DNA of 64,000 nucleotides, from assembly GCF_051401765.1 (NCBI RefSeq), contig NC_135064.1, positions 28,990,001 through 29,054,000 of the forward strand. The letters run 5' to 3'. Position 1 is the stretch's first letter; the number at the start of each line of letters is the position of its first letter. The notes beneath the pieces were generated by a model. The model was not told where the DNA came from. It saw only the letters and a list, made by a program, of their open reading frames with translations, and ran no database searches. This stretch comes from Calliopsis andreniformis (taxonomy: Eukaryota; Arthropoda; Insecta; Hymenoptera; Andrenidae). Made by a program: the position numbers and the translations under genes. This document shows positions 1-11,640 of the stretch, piece after piece.

Positions 1-142
1 AGTGATAAATCTACTGGATTGCATATCATAACATATGTAAAATTATTGTATTATATGTGTCAATATAAGTTTTTCATGTACTTGACATATCAAATGCTTA
101 ATACAATAGAATCAAATATTTGCTTCTAATATAGAAAATTAC

Positions 143-1657
143 TCAATAAAAAGCTTTATGAAGAATTTTTTGTGCTGCACGAATTAGTGGGGTCAAAGTT
201 GTTAATTCTGCACAGTTTTCTAGGAACGGATGTGAAAGTAATTCATCTGCTGTTGCTCTTTCGTCAACCTCAACTGCCAAACATCTTTCTAAAAAGTTCT
301 GAAATGTGGAACTTAATGTATCCCATCTAGGGATAGATGGTTTACCAATAGCAGCAATTAAATATAAGGCCCTCAAAGGTGTTTCTTTCATATAAGGTGG
401 TTCACCTTCTATCATTTCAATAGCCATAATGCCTAGAGACCAAATGTCCACTTTTTTACCATATTGTTTTCTTGTTACCACTTCTGGTGCCATCCAATAA
501 GGAGTACCAATCATAGTTTGTCGTTTCTCATCACCATCGATATTAGCGCAAAAACCGAAATCTGTAACTTTCACAGCACCATTCATACCGAGAAGTACAT
601 TATCAGATTTGATATCTCTATGAATAATTCCTCTAGTATGTAGAAAACTAATGGCTTTCAGAACCTCCCTACAAACTGCAGCAATTTGTGCTTCCTTCAT
701 TACTGTTTCTGTAACAACATCTGTAAGGGGTCCACCTTCCAACAATTCCATAATTACCCAAAGATGTTCGTTTATAAGGTAAGCATCCAAAAAATTAACC
801 AAATTTGGATGTTGAAATTCTTTTAAAATTTTAATTTCATTTAATATAAGTTCTTTCTTTGGTTGTTTTGATAAATCTATGTCTTTTATAGCAACTCTCT
901 GATTAGTATGTAAATCATTAGCTATAAATACAGTACCCGAAGCACCAGCCCCAACTTCTTTAGTCCTTTCGAAGCGTAAATTAGGGTCTCCGTCATGACA
1001 AATTGCTCTAAGCTCTTCAAAAACCTCTTCATCGTTAAGTTTCACTCCTGTGTATTCTGTCTTCCTCCGCAACACAGGACTTTCCTCAATTTTATTTGGG
1101 ATACTTTCATCTTCTGGCAATTGATCATCTTCGATGCGATATACGTTTAGATCTTCAAGAATTTCGGTAAAAGTCTTTTCCACCCTATCGGGGCATATTC
1201 GTGGAGTGGGTTTTGGAGTTTTGTTTATCTTAGGTGGAAGTTCTGGTAATGTCTGCACTTGACTGTCTGTAGAGCCTGCAGAAGCTGAACCGTCCGAATC
1301 TCTAGACCGATACTTCTTCGATAGGATTTTATCGATTTCCTGTGACTCTTCTTCGATTAAATCTTGCGTGACGAACGGTTTAAATACCTTCTCCTCCGGT
1401 TTCCGTTTAATCGAATAATTATAAAATTTAATGGCCTGCAACGCAGCTGCGGGATGTTCATCTTGCTCCGACTTCGATATTTGCGTATTCAGCAGACGAA
1501 TCCATGATTCGGGGAGGCCTTCCAACTGTCCTGTCTCAGCATTTTTGCTCACGTGAAATTGATGAGAAACGTTAGTAGGAAAACCGATCTCAGCGGCCAC
1601 TGTGTCGATTGGACCGGTTTTTTTTCTCGAAAACAGCTTCGTTATACTTAAACTCAT
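143..1657 (-). CDS. Pak3: p21-activated kinase, Pak3-like (group I PAK)
   Basis: Serine/threonine kinase activated by GTP-bound Rac/Cdc42 and acting on the actin cytoskeleton (family knowledge). The 504-aa ORF has no intron. A CRIB motif lies at residues 24-36 (IGFPTNVSHQFHV), followed by the inhibitory segment (about 47-80), a proline-rich stretch (137-152) and the kinase domain (229-479). Visible kinase motifs are the Gly loop GAGASG at 236, VAIK with Lys258, HRDIKSDN at 346 (catalytic Asp348), DFG at 367, the activation-loop Thr381 in TMIGTPYW, and APE at 390. All catalytic residues are present. The CRIB sits near the N-terminus without the longer leader of PAK1, which resembles insect Pak3. 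An in-frame TTG four codons upstream is not needed; the ATG at 1657 begins MSLSITKLF. The gene diverges from the aminotransferase 2.5 kb away. The Pak3 orthology is less certain than the family. Confidence 0.95.
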   Translation of the reverse strand: MSLSITKLFSRKKTGPIDTVAAEIGFPTNVSHQFHVSKNAETGQLEGLPESWIRLLNTQISKSEQDEHPAAALQAIKFYNYSIKRKPEEKVFKPFVTQDLIEEESQEIDKILSKKYRSRDSDGSASAGSTDSQVQTLPELPPKINKTPKPTPRICPDRVEKTFTEILEDLNVYRIEDDQLPEDESIPNKIEESPVLRRKTEYTGVKLNDEEVFEELRAICHDGDPNLRFERTKEVGAGASGTVFIANDLHTNQRVAIKDIDLSKQPKKELILNEIKILKEFQHPNLVNFLDAYLINEHLWVIMELLEGGPLTDVVTETVMKEAQIAAVCREVLKAISFLHTRGIIHRDIKSDNVLLGMNGAVKVTDFGFCANIDGDEKRQTMIGTPYWMAPEVVTRKQYGKKVDIWSLGIMAIEMIEGEPPYMKETPLRALYLIAAIGKPSIPRWDTLSSTFQNFLERCLAVEVDERATADELLSHPFLENCAELTTLTPLIRAAQKILHKAFY

Positions 1658-4143
1658 CTTAGCGCGCAATTTCGCGCCTTTACTGCGTCCCCGTTTACGA
1701 TATATCGTGGTATTTTTTTTCGCCGAAGAGGTAAAAGTGAAATAACAGAAACACTGTCACTTTTCAAACTTCGATTCTCATTATAACATGACTCGCCTGT
1801 CTCTATCTCTGTCGCGGCAGGACGTTGAATGCGAATGAAGGCGTGTTAAGTCACTGCGTCATGGGCCACGGGATTTAACAAATGGCGGTGAATTTAAAAA
1901 AAGTTTAGAGTAACCGTGCATATTCAAATAGTTTCAATAAATTCGGATCAACTCTTCTGCGCGAAAAAGAAAGCTTTTGAAACAGTATTGTCTAACACGC
2001 CTCTAGAAATAGAAGAATAATTTAGAAAAGCTATTTCAAATTATTTATCAATTAAGAGGGTTTACTCATACATATTGAATTGTATCATAAATCGCTAAAA
2101 TTCTTTTCACTTGTAGCTTATCAGCTCTTCCTCTTACGTTATGCATGCTTCTAATTAACATGCAATTGTGTAACTAATTATCTTATGAAATCTTGTAAAA
2201 CGTTTGTTTGAAACATTTGTATATGCGTTATCGTTACCATAAGGAAACACAAATTTCATCTCTGTTATCTTCCTTACTAGTATAATATATGTATGATATT
2301 TGGAACTATATTCTATGTAGTCCATGTTGAGATAGAGTAATTCGAAAATATGCTTCTGGACATTCATGTATTTCATATTTCTTTTACGATCGTGAACTAA
2401 TGTGGGGAACATCGATTCCAGAAAGCAAAAGAAAAAGAGCTTACTAGAACGAAAACGTCATATTGCTATGACGCGGATCTACATTTATTATTCATATGTA
2501 GTCGATTCTAGAAGATGTATCGGCAATCGGGGCAACCGCAATCTCTCTGATCCTGTCGTATTCTTTGTTATATGATTTCGAATGAAAGCTCGAAAAGTAG
2601 CATATGGTTTTGAAACGGTAAAAGTCACTAATTTTATCGTCTTTCGAGAGACGCAATAATAACGAAACTAATTTGTACCCACTTGAGTACTTCTAAATTA
2701 TATTATTGAAAAAAGACTGATTTGACGCTACTTCGACAAAATCGTATTAAGATCGTATTCAGACACGGTTTATATCACTTACGCATGAGTATGTATTTTT
2801 TCTTGATTACGGAAATTGTTTACAGGTTGTACCGCAGTGTTGTATGTATGATGTGATACGTTATAACGTCAACATTCCTATAAAGATATTTGTCTAATTT
2901 TGCTTGACTAAATACTGCGTTGCAAAAATAATTTCATTGATTGTTTTCACATATATTTTTCAACGTGAAAGGACAAAGATTTCTTGGAAAACAAAGTGAA
3001 AACAAATGGTGTTCTCCATTTACTAATGCCACGTAAAAAGGGTTGTGAAGATAAGAAAATACATTTTGCAACCACAAGGACGCGGATACTTCGAAAACCT
3101 AACCAACAGGCTAGATCTTCGTTTGGCACACTCAATAAATATTTATGATATGTCACTGTGTTCGCGAATCGAGAAACGTTCAACATTCTTAACAACAACG
3201 CACGCGTGCTGCCCTTTCTTATCACCCGAAGAAACCATACTATCAACATGTTTTTAACTCCTCGTCCCCACTTATTGTATCCCACTAGAATTTTTCTTCC
3301 CCTTGCCCGATCGGTGGAGTATTCGCAAGTTTCTTTTTTTTACATACATGGCGTCTTTAAAATCTGTCCCAGCAATTTTACCATTACGAACAATATTTCA
3401 TTTAATAACAGACACCCGTGCATTATCTACATTCAAGAATTTCTTTTATTCTTTTACTTCTTCTGCTCTTTTTCTAGATTTACTAATTAGTGGGGAACCT
3501 TTATCTTGAAAATTAAAACAATATCATCAAAACAGTATTGAATATATTTTGCTATATTATTAAATTCAAATTTTGGCTGTGTGCATTCCTAAGACAGAAA
3601 GAAGATAATTTCAATGAAAATGGTCAATTAATAAAATAAAATTAAAATAGAATTTTCATGAACACAGTGTACATTACAATACATATATTAAATCAACGAA
3701 TCCTCCCACTCTGTTATTGTTGAACATGGAGAGGGAATTCTTTGCCCCCTTTCCTGCTCTCTCAGGCCCCTTGCCAGCTAATCAATAAAATATTAACCAA
3801 TGATAAGTGCGCGGACACTATTCGCGAACGCGCGAGGAAACGGATACGTGTTTTACCTGAATAATCGCGGTTAACATCTTACCTTTGACAGTGAATGCCC
3901 TATGGTACCCCCTGGCTATCGATCTTGTCACTTTCATTCTTCTTTCTTTTGTTTTTCTCAATAACTTTACAATATTGTTCATCTTCCCTCAGCATTAAAA
4001 ACGAGATATTGTGAAAGAGTTTCAAAGTTTATTTCAAGTGCAAACTTGCGCGCCAACAATCTTGTATAATGCATCTAGTGCGTTGACAAAGAGTTACTCT
4101 TAAAACAAAACGTTTGCTGATTTTGCATCTGTAATTAATTACC
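1658..4143. other. Intergenic region between divergent kinase and aminotransferase genes
   Basis: This should hold both promoters and the 5' untranslated leaders. The first 250 bases next to the kinase start are richer in CpG; the rest is AT-rich. Short open frames at 2947-3285 (minus) and 3303-3509 (plus) show no domain I recognise. I see no convincing gene, tRNA or repeat here. Confidence 0.6.
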
Positions 4144-7100
4144 ATGGTTCAGTTGCGTCAGGTAAGTTGTTTTTATACTATTAAATAAAACGTTCAAGTT
4201 TTGAAAATCTAAAGAAGTACATACTTTATCGTCGTTCCTGAAATTTGATGCAATAAATATTTGAAAAACGTAATATTTTAAATAACTATAACTATAGTTC
4301 GTTGAATAACATCTTTTTTCAATGCAAAACTCAATTAATGAACCCTCACTTTTGATTTTTCCTTTTTTTTCCCTTTTTTTTTTTAAATTCAGATTCTCAT
4401 TTGCTAATGATTTTTCATTATGGAAACATTTACTCGTCTCTGTAATGATGCAACATTAATCAATGTGAGTAGTTCTTCGAACTTTAAAAAACATTTTCGC
4501 TTATCTTTATCCGGCTACGGAAATTCATGTAATTATAGTCAAATAGTTTCTTGCTTCGCTTTAACTTTTACTTACATACGTATGAATTACACTCTATTAT
4601 TTCTATCGATAATGTATTTATATTATATGATAAATATATGTGTGTATGAATTAAAATACAGATAAAAGATTTTTAAAAAATGGTGGTATGTAACGTATAA
4701 ACAAATGTTTTCGAAAAATTGTTTTCGCTTAATTTTAAAGAATGTACTTTATATTCTGAAAAATTTGCAATACTTGCTTACCTCTACTACCAAACAGATA
4801 ATACGATAGGATATTTCTGTAAAAAAATGTTCTAGTATATACATACGTAGTATGTCACGTGTCATCTTGGAAATACAATGGTACGATTTGATATATAGGC
4901 GCGCGCAAACCACGTGCTCAGCCGATACATAGTATTTTCGCGTAATTGATACCTCTCTAATTGGGAAAAGTCAAAGTTAAACTGAGTTGTAATATTGAGT
5001 AACGTTTAATTTGATAAAATTGGACTGTTATGTATGGTTCGGTGATTTCTGATGATTAATATCAAATTCAGCGAACCATGCTTGTATTTTCATTGACCTA
5101 ACACTATGATCGCTTCCGCAAGCATTTTATCGCGATCAGTAATTTATGATAAAACTTAAGCAAGTTTATTGTGACGTTAGAAATGGATTAATTCATGATT
5201 CTCACACATTCATTATGTATACATACCAACTTTCCTTATTTTTCCATAATACAGTTGCTGAGTGTAATCGTAGGTAATTACATAGAAAAGTTATTCAGAA
5301 TGATGACCTTGACAACATACTCCAAGGTCATTGAAATTGGAGGTGGCTCCCTTAATCTATATAATTACCTAATCGCGTATTTGTTAAGAAAATGTTTATA
5401 ATTTGTGTTAGAGTTTCAGCAGCATTTCATTTATCGACGTTTTCAAAGTAATAGTACCTTCACATTTAATCAGTTACTACATTTTAATTATTGTACAAGT
5501 TTAGAACCAACAAAATTCGTTCTGACACATATTCCTAATATATGTTCCCATTTAGAAATTATGAAAGAATGTAAATACAGACAACTAATATCATAGTATA
5601 ATATATGAATGTTTTATTAATAATAAGTCTATAATTATCATGAAATAACTGAATTTCAATAAGAGTTTTTGACATAGCTATTACCCTATGGGAGCTTATT
5701 GAATCAATTCCAATCCAGTGTCAGATGGAGTTCATCTTTGCAAATCAGAGACAAGAAAGTAATACAGCCTGAACGTTCTTTCAAGGTACAATGTTCGTTT
5801 ATGGTAAAACTTAAGTTTGTCTTTGAAACGTTATTGTAAATAAAGCTGATAAATATTGTATTTCTAGTATGCAGATTTATCAGTCCGCCTTGCTGGACCA
5901 GAACAATTACAGGTCAAGCCTAATGTCAGTGCCCTATCATTTGGTAAATATTTTACAGATCATATGCTTAAAGTATTTTATCATGAGGCACTAGGAGGAT
6001 GGCAAATGCCAGAAATTACACCTTTTGAAAATCTAGTCCTGCATCCAGCTTCAAAAGTACTTCATTATGCTGTAGAGGTATGCATAATTTAAGTTCAGGA
6101 GAAGAAAGCAATAAACAATAGTAAAGATACATTTTGTTTCAGCTGTTCGAAGGTTTAAAAGCTTACAGGGGTGTAGATGGGAAAATAAGACTGTTTAGGC
6201 CAGAGTTAAACATGGAACGAATGAATCATTCAGCAATAAGAACTGGCTTACCTACTTTTAGCGGTGATGAATTAATTAAATGTTGCTGTAGATTAATTAG
6301 TATAGATCAAGAATGGGTACCTCATTCTACTGCTTCTAGTCTATATGTACGCCCAACTCTTATAGGTATAGATGTGAGTATATATTTTCTATTAAACCAT
6401 AGACTGCTTAAATACTAATAAATATTAAAGTAAATAGATGTCACATACAGTAATATTGTGTAGATAATTACTCTGTAAATTATAATCAATCGTATGATAG
6501 GAAGAGTAATCATGTCACTTATGTCACAGACGTCATTAAAACAGATATATATGAAAGTAAGCAATGTATTTCTCAATACCTAATGATAATGCATGATAAA
6601 CAGCAGCATGATGCTCTTTTGTTGGGGCAGGGCCGTAAGATACAGCTAGATTAAAGAGCTATATTATGATTGATACGTGTATTGTACCATGTAAGGCAGC
6701 AAACAAAGACCCAATGATAAAAACTAGAGAATAATTAAATCAGGGTATGAGATTCTAAATACTTAACATCATACTAGTACAATTCTATGCATTTTCTTAT
6801 GCTTTTTATTATTTTGTGTTAATTTTTTCATCCTTTTAGTATTTTCACAGTTATGAAATAAATACAGGGATATCATAATATTCATATTGATATCATATCC
6901 TCTTTACTATACTGTTCTGTAAAAATTTGCTGATATATTAATTATGAATAATGCAACATTCTAAGCAAACATGTAAGGTAGTTGACTAGGTACTGATCAG
7001 TATCTAGTAATTGATCGCTTCTACAAATAATAAGATAGTAAATAATAAATAATAATAAAATAAATAAATAAGTACTTTAAAATGATTACTTACTGAAATG

Positions 7101-8588
7101 ATTGATTACTAAATACTGATAGATTATTGAGTCAGCTACCTTCTTAGTAAATATCATTAATTTTAATAATATAGATTGATTATTAGAAAAAAGCCTTTCT
7201 TTTACTTTAGTTTAAACGTATTTTAAACGTATTATGATGATTCTATTACTTTTAATATCAAAGCAGAACACCATTTATCTTCTACAAAAACACTTTTCCT
7301 TTTAAAATTTTATATAATAGAATAAAAAAAAATACAAAATAAATCTAGAAAAAAAAATTGTGTTTAGGGAATAAAATGTTCAAAAGGAGTAATTGTAGCA
7401 GTCATTTGGTTGGTCTAGCAGTTTAGTGTTAAACTGAAAATATTAATTTTTTTCACAAACTTGATCTGTAAAAAGTTACGTATTCAAATTGGAAACATAA
7501 CATATTTTTACACTTCTAAAATACTGAAAACAATATTTGAAATTTTTGATACAGTTAAGATTTAAATATGTTGAGAGTACGAAAAAATGAAGTAATACCA
7601 TTTAATTTAACTAAAACTGGAACAGTTACTTTTAATAGGCACAGTAATTGATAAATTTGCCTTATATAAATTAAAAATTTCAAAAATATGTATAAATACA
7701 AAAAAAAGAACATCTAAATCTATATTAAAACATGAAGAAATGTAGTGTATAATTTTCATTTTTTTATTGTTATGTAGCCTACACTTGGAGTGGCATCATC
7801 AGACTCTGCTTTACTGTATGTTATTTTATCACCAGTGGGTTCCTACTTTAAAAAAACAGGTGAAGACGTTGGTATATCTTTACTAGCAGATCCTCGATAC
7901 ACGCGTGCATGGCCAGGTGGTTGCGGTAACTACAAAGTAGGGAGCAATTATGGACCTACTATTTATGTCCAAAGAGAAGCTATAGAAAGGGGTTTACAGC
8001 AAGTGCTATGGCTTTATGGAGAAAACAATGAAGTAACTGAAGTTGGCACTATGAACATCTTTATGTTTTGTATAAATGATGATGGAGGTAAACGAGTCTT
8101 TATATTTAAGTAACAGTAATAATGATCTTAGCTTTTATGAGCAATTGCTTTACAATTTCTAGAAAAAGAATTAGTTACACCACCTTTGACAAACGGTTTG
8201 ATTCTTCCTGGAATTACAAGGAACTCTATTTTGAGTCTCGCCAGAGAGTGGAATCAATTTAAAGTCAGTGAAAGGAAGTTCTGTATGGACGAAGTTTGTC
8301 AGTTAATTTCTGAGAATAGAGTAAGATCATTTTTTCTTGTTCATATGGTTTTCAAATATTGCTCTAAATTTTACTAAAACTGCAATTTTATTATAGCTGT
8401 TGGAATTTTTTGGAGCGGGAACAGCTTGTATAGTTAGTCCTATATCGTACATCGAATTCATTGGCCAGCCATTACATCTACCAACAATGAAACATTCAGA
8501 ACCTATTTATAAAAAATTCCTGAAATATTTAACAGATATACAATATGGAGTTATACCTGATCACCCATGGGTGATACCTATCGAATGA
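4144..8588 (+). CDS. Bcat: Branched-chain-amino-acid aminotransferase
   Basis: PLP-dependent fold-type IV transaminase that moves the amino group of Leu, Ile and Val to 2-oxoglutarate, the first step of their breakdown. Exons: 4144-4161, 5868-6077, 6143-6373, 7778-8087, 8163-8320, 8397-8588; all introns are GT-AG and the joined protein is 372 aa, about the size of cytosolic BCAT. Landmarks: FTDHML near 35, [10 protein letters not shown] at 77, the likely PLP lysine K206 in [15 protein letters not shown] near 241, and GAGTACIV at 316. The six-codon first exon (MVQLRQ) gives no clear mitochondrial presequence, so location is open. The CxxC redox motif of mammalian BCAT reads CIVS here (C320, S323). 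The 1.7-kb intron 1 and the 1.4-kb intron 3 are AT-rich; intron 1 holds a possible alternative exon (4393-4464). Exon 1 is the least certain part. Confidence 0.93.
4393..4464 (+). other. Possible alternative 5' exon of the aminotransferase
   Basis: A T-rich tract ends in AAATTCAG at 4385-4392 and a GTGAGT donor starts at 4465, framing a 72-bp segment. Entered from exon 1 it meets an in-frame TAA, but an ATG at 4420 opens 15 codons that join exon 2 in frame. It would give a different N-terminus (METFTRLC...). There is no transcript evidence, so this is inference from splice signals only. Confidence 0.25.
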
Positions 8589-9851
8589 AAATAGAATAAT
8601 TTAACTGTTTATTTATTACATACTTGTTATTATGAGAAGACCCATGTATGCAAATGTTGGCATTCGTTATATTTGACTCTGAATAATTTATAAACATTGA
8701 TTTCACTGTAATGAATGCATTGCAATTTCTACATCGCTATTTTTATACAAAGAACATTAAATAATTATTTATTTATAATTTCAAGTATTCATTGTATCAG
8801 ACATTTTTGTAGAAATATTTAATGCAAAAGTAGATCTGAGATAGAACTCAGGGATTAACGGTTTATAAATTTTAGCAAAATAATTGCTAAAGATTGAATT
8901 TTCTAAAACTAATATGTAACAATATGTACATGTAAATATATGCATGCATACGTGTGTGTTTGTATGTAAATATAGATAGGTATTATTTGTTGATGTAAAA
9001 TGTGAATTAACAATTATGTTATGTTGTACTGTTACGATTAATTGTACAAATTAAATTATGCAAAACAATGGTCTTACAAAAAATGATAAAATTAAAGAAT
9101 ATGTAACATTTGTAACTACTGTACAGTTATTCTATATAATAACTTCTACATGATATTATAAAAATAAATAGTACAACTTGATGAGATCCAATTTCTTTTG
9201 GAAAAACAAATAGAAAATTTAGAATAAATTTCAGTAATTATATACAGTTCACGATTCCTCTACACTCTACAGTATTACATTTGATCGAGAATCTCGATAA
9301 CTCGCTGAATCGTGTCTTGTAATAAAAAATATTGACAAAATAAATGACATGATAGCAAATTTGTAAAAAAATTATTACATAATCTTAAGTTATAATTTAA
9401 TAAATTATAAAGCGATAGGAGATGTTTAGAGATTTTGATCAATAATAACATATTGTTTATCTAGATTTTCGTATTTATGACTTATAATGGATCCATTTTA
9501 TAAAGTTTCCAATATGCATAGAGGTCACTATAATATCGCAATTAAAAAATACAATAACATGTATGGAAACATGAAAGTATGAACCTGTACGTATATATGT
9601 ACATCTATGAAAAATATTAAAATTGTAAAATAGATGTTACTTGTTAAATGTATAAATTGTACGATCAAAAATTGTCCTTCATTGTGAATCAGCCTTTAGT
9701 CGAAGAATGATAGTTAATCTTAATAGTTCCTCCGTGTTCCCTTCTACGTTCGCACTATAAATTCAACGATTGTATTTATGCGAAGTGGATCGTTAGTGAT
9801 CGTTAGCAAGGCCGAAATTTGAAGGGTTGACATTCTAAGAACTAAGAAAAC
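8589..9851. other. Aminotransferase 3' UTR and spacer to the COX8-like gene
   Basis: Strongly AT-rich sequence. Candidate AATAAA polyadenylation signals on the plus strand lie at 9163-9168 and 9321-9326; which one is used cannot be told. The last 100 bases before the COX8-like start are less AT-rich and should contain its promoter. No other coding signal is seen. Confidence 0.5.
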
Positions 9852-10321
9852 ATGTTTGCTATTCAGAAAATAGCTAGACACACTCCGCAATTAGTGAAGT
9901 TAGCGGGAAATCAATCTAGGTCAATTGTTTCTACACCACCCAGATGTAAAACCTCGTTTGCTGTAAGTATTGGTTTACTTAAATATAATTATGTAATAGG
10001 GAGACGATTGAACATAAAATATATGCGATAATGCAGTGACTAAAAATGTGTTGTTACAACATACAATATGTTTGCACTGTAGATTTTTCTTTTCTCTAAC
10101 AATATGCTTATTATACTTCAATAGTAAATCCTAATATTCTTCACAAGATCAGTATTATCTGTAAAGGTTATTAACACTTTTTAAATTGGTAACTAATAAC
10201 AATAACATTTTTAATGTAGGAACTGATGCTGCATGGAACAGTTTTGTATGTAGGAGTAATGATCGTACCATTGTGGATTTCGTATCACGTAAACGACTAC
10301 AATGCACAACCACGGACTTGA
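9852..10321 (+). CDS. COX8: Cytochrome c oxidase subunit 8-like protein
   Basis: Small nuclear-encoded subunit of mitochondrial complex IV, with one helix in the inner membrane. Two exons, 9852-9962 and 10220-10321, joined in phase 0 (A|GTAAGT donor, TGTAG acceptor), give 70 aa. Residues 1-24 form a basic, acid-free presequence (MFAIQKIARHTPQLVKL). The mature part starts near IVSTPPRCK, followed by EL, a hydrophobic helix (about 42-58, LYVGVMIVPLWI) and a short C-terminus with H-x3-Y. This order (I-x-S-x-PP, K, EL, P-x-WI, H, Y) matches the COX8 pattern. Similarity is short, so another small mitochondrial membrane protein is possible but less likely. Confidence 0.82.
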
Positions 10322-11488
10322 GACCATGGAATGGAATTTAAATGTTTAGTTATGTATTTAGATTTATAAGAGTAAAAAAACGATGCATAGTATAATAAAT
10401 GCAATATTTGGAGTATATCAAATTAAGTGAAATTAATAATAAAAATTCTGTTTTATAAAAACTTTTAAATTTTCTTTATACCCATATTCTAGCTGTACGA
10501 GTTAAGAATCTTTTAAAGAACTGAACGTTTATGAATGAACAATATTCTAAGGATTATTCATTATTTCTATATTGTATGTATTTTATGTAGATTTATTTCA
10601 CAAATGATTGCAGTCTTACATTTACGATTGTACAAAAAATTAGTACCACAAATACAGATATTATAAAAATAGATACATATAAATTAGCAATAAAATAACA
10701 TGGAAATATACATTTTAATGAAATAAAGCTTCGTTATTTTATTTTGTTCTTACTATGAAAAACAATTTAGTTGTGTATCTAGTAATACAGAGATATTTTT
10801 CTGTTGCATTGATAACAGAATATGTAATAGTTCTATGATATCACGTAAGAAAGTTCACTTGTATGCACCTTCTGTACACAAATATTTGCATATTGAGTTA
10901 ATTTTAATTTCAGTATTTGCACCATTATATTGCTAGAGCCCTAGAAATTACAAGCGCTTGATCTTTATCTACAATGTTAAACCATTATCTACAAGTAATT
11001 TATGTATATGTTAACGTCTATATTTAAAAATTGTTTACTACAGTAATCAAGAATTCAAATCTATTTTATATTATTTAATATCATACATATAATTTTATAA
11101 TATTATTTATATTGGAATGTTTAAATATATATTTTTAATTTAAGAAAGTAAGAAAGAGTCCAAATGTTTTAACTTGTAATGTTTGGTAAAAAAGAATATT
11201 TAACTTACATACAGTATCCATATAATTAATTGTTTCTAGGAAATCTCTTCGCTACATAGCATACCGTGCCTTCGTCTAATTGTAATCATTTTTATCATCG
11301 TTCACGTTTTAAATTTTCTCTTAATCATCACAGTATATCAGGGGTATTTTTGTGAAATTACACTTATCAATCGTAATAAAATAAGTAAATAGTAGGACGG
11401 ATGGTGTTTTATAATGAAACGAGCATTCTTATTGCGACAGACCCCTCAGTCGAAATTTAGTGGAGCAGATATCGTTCTCCCAGATGCG
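10322..11488. other. Convergent spacer: 3' UTRs of COX8-like and ADAMTS genes
   Basis: The two genes run toward each other here. The sequence is very AT-rich. AATAAA-type motifs occur on both strands, so the minus-strand ADAMTS 3' end cannot be placed. No other gene is seen. Confidence 0.5.
10394..10399 (+). terminator. Poly(A) signal AATAAA after the COX8-like gene
   Basis: AATAAA lies 73 bases after the stop codon in AT-rich sequence, a usual distance for a short insect 3' UTR. Confidence 0.5.
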
Positions 11489-11640
11489 TCAATCATCAAA
11501 AGCATGTCGCTTGTTGTGGCGATTGTGTCTGCGTTTTTTGAAACAGGTAGCGCAACATTTCACCTGCACGATCGATGATATGTCGCACATACGTCTGTAC
11601 GTTGAGCACATCGAGGCTGGCACGATAATGTCCTTGCACT
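11489..11640 (-). CDS. ADAMTS gene 1, exon 16: PLAC domain and stop
   Basis: Six cysteines (C1162, 1172, 1179, 1189, 1190, 1193) with the CC-x-x-C ending typical of PLAC, then a basic tail and TGA. The acceptor TTTAG at 11641-11645 joins exon 15 in phase 1 and gives ...DKAECKD. If exon 15 is not spliced, its frame stops at TAA (11745-11747) and the PLAC domain is lost. Confidence 0.8.

Noticed and set aside
2947..3509. Overlapping short open frames of 68-112 codons on both strands between kinase and aminotransferase
   Set aside because: No recognisable domain, two frames overlap on opposite strands, and AT-rich noncoding DNA gives such frames by chance.
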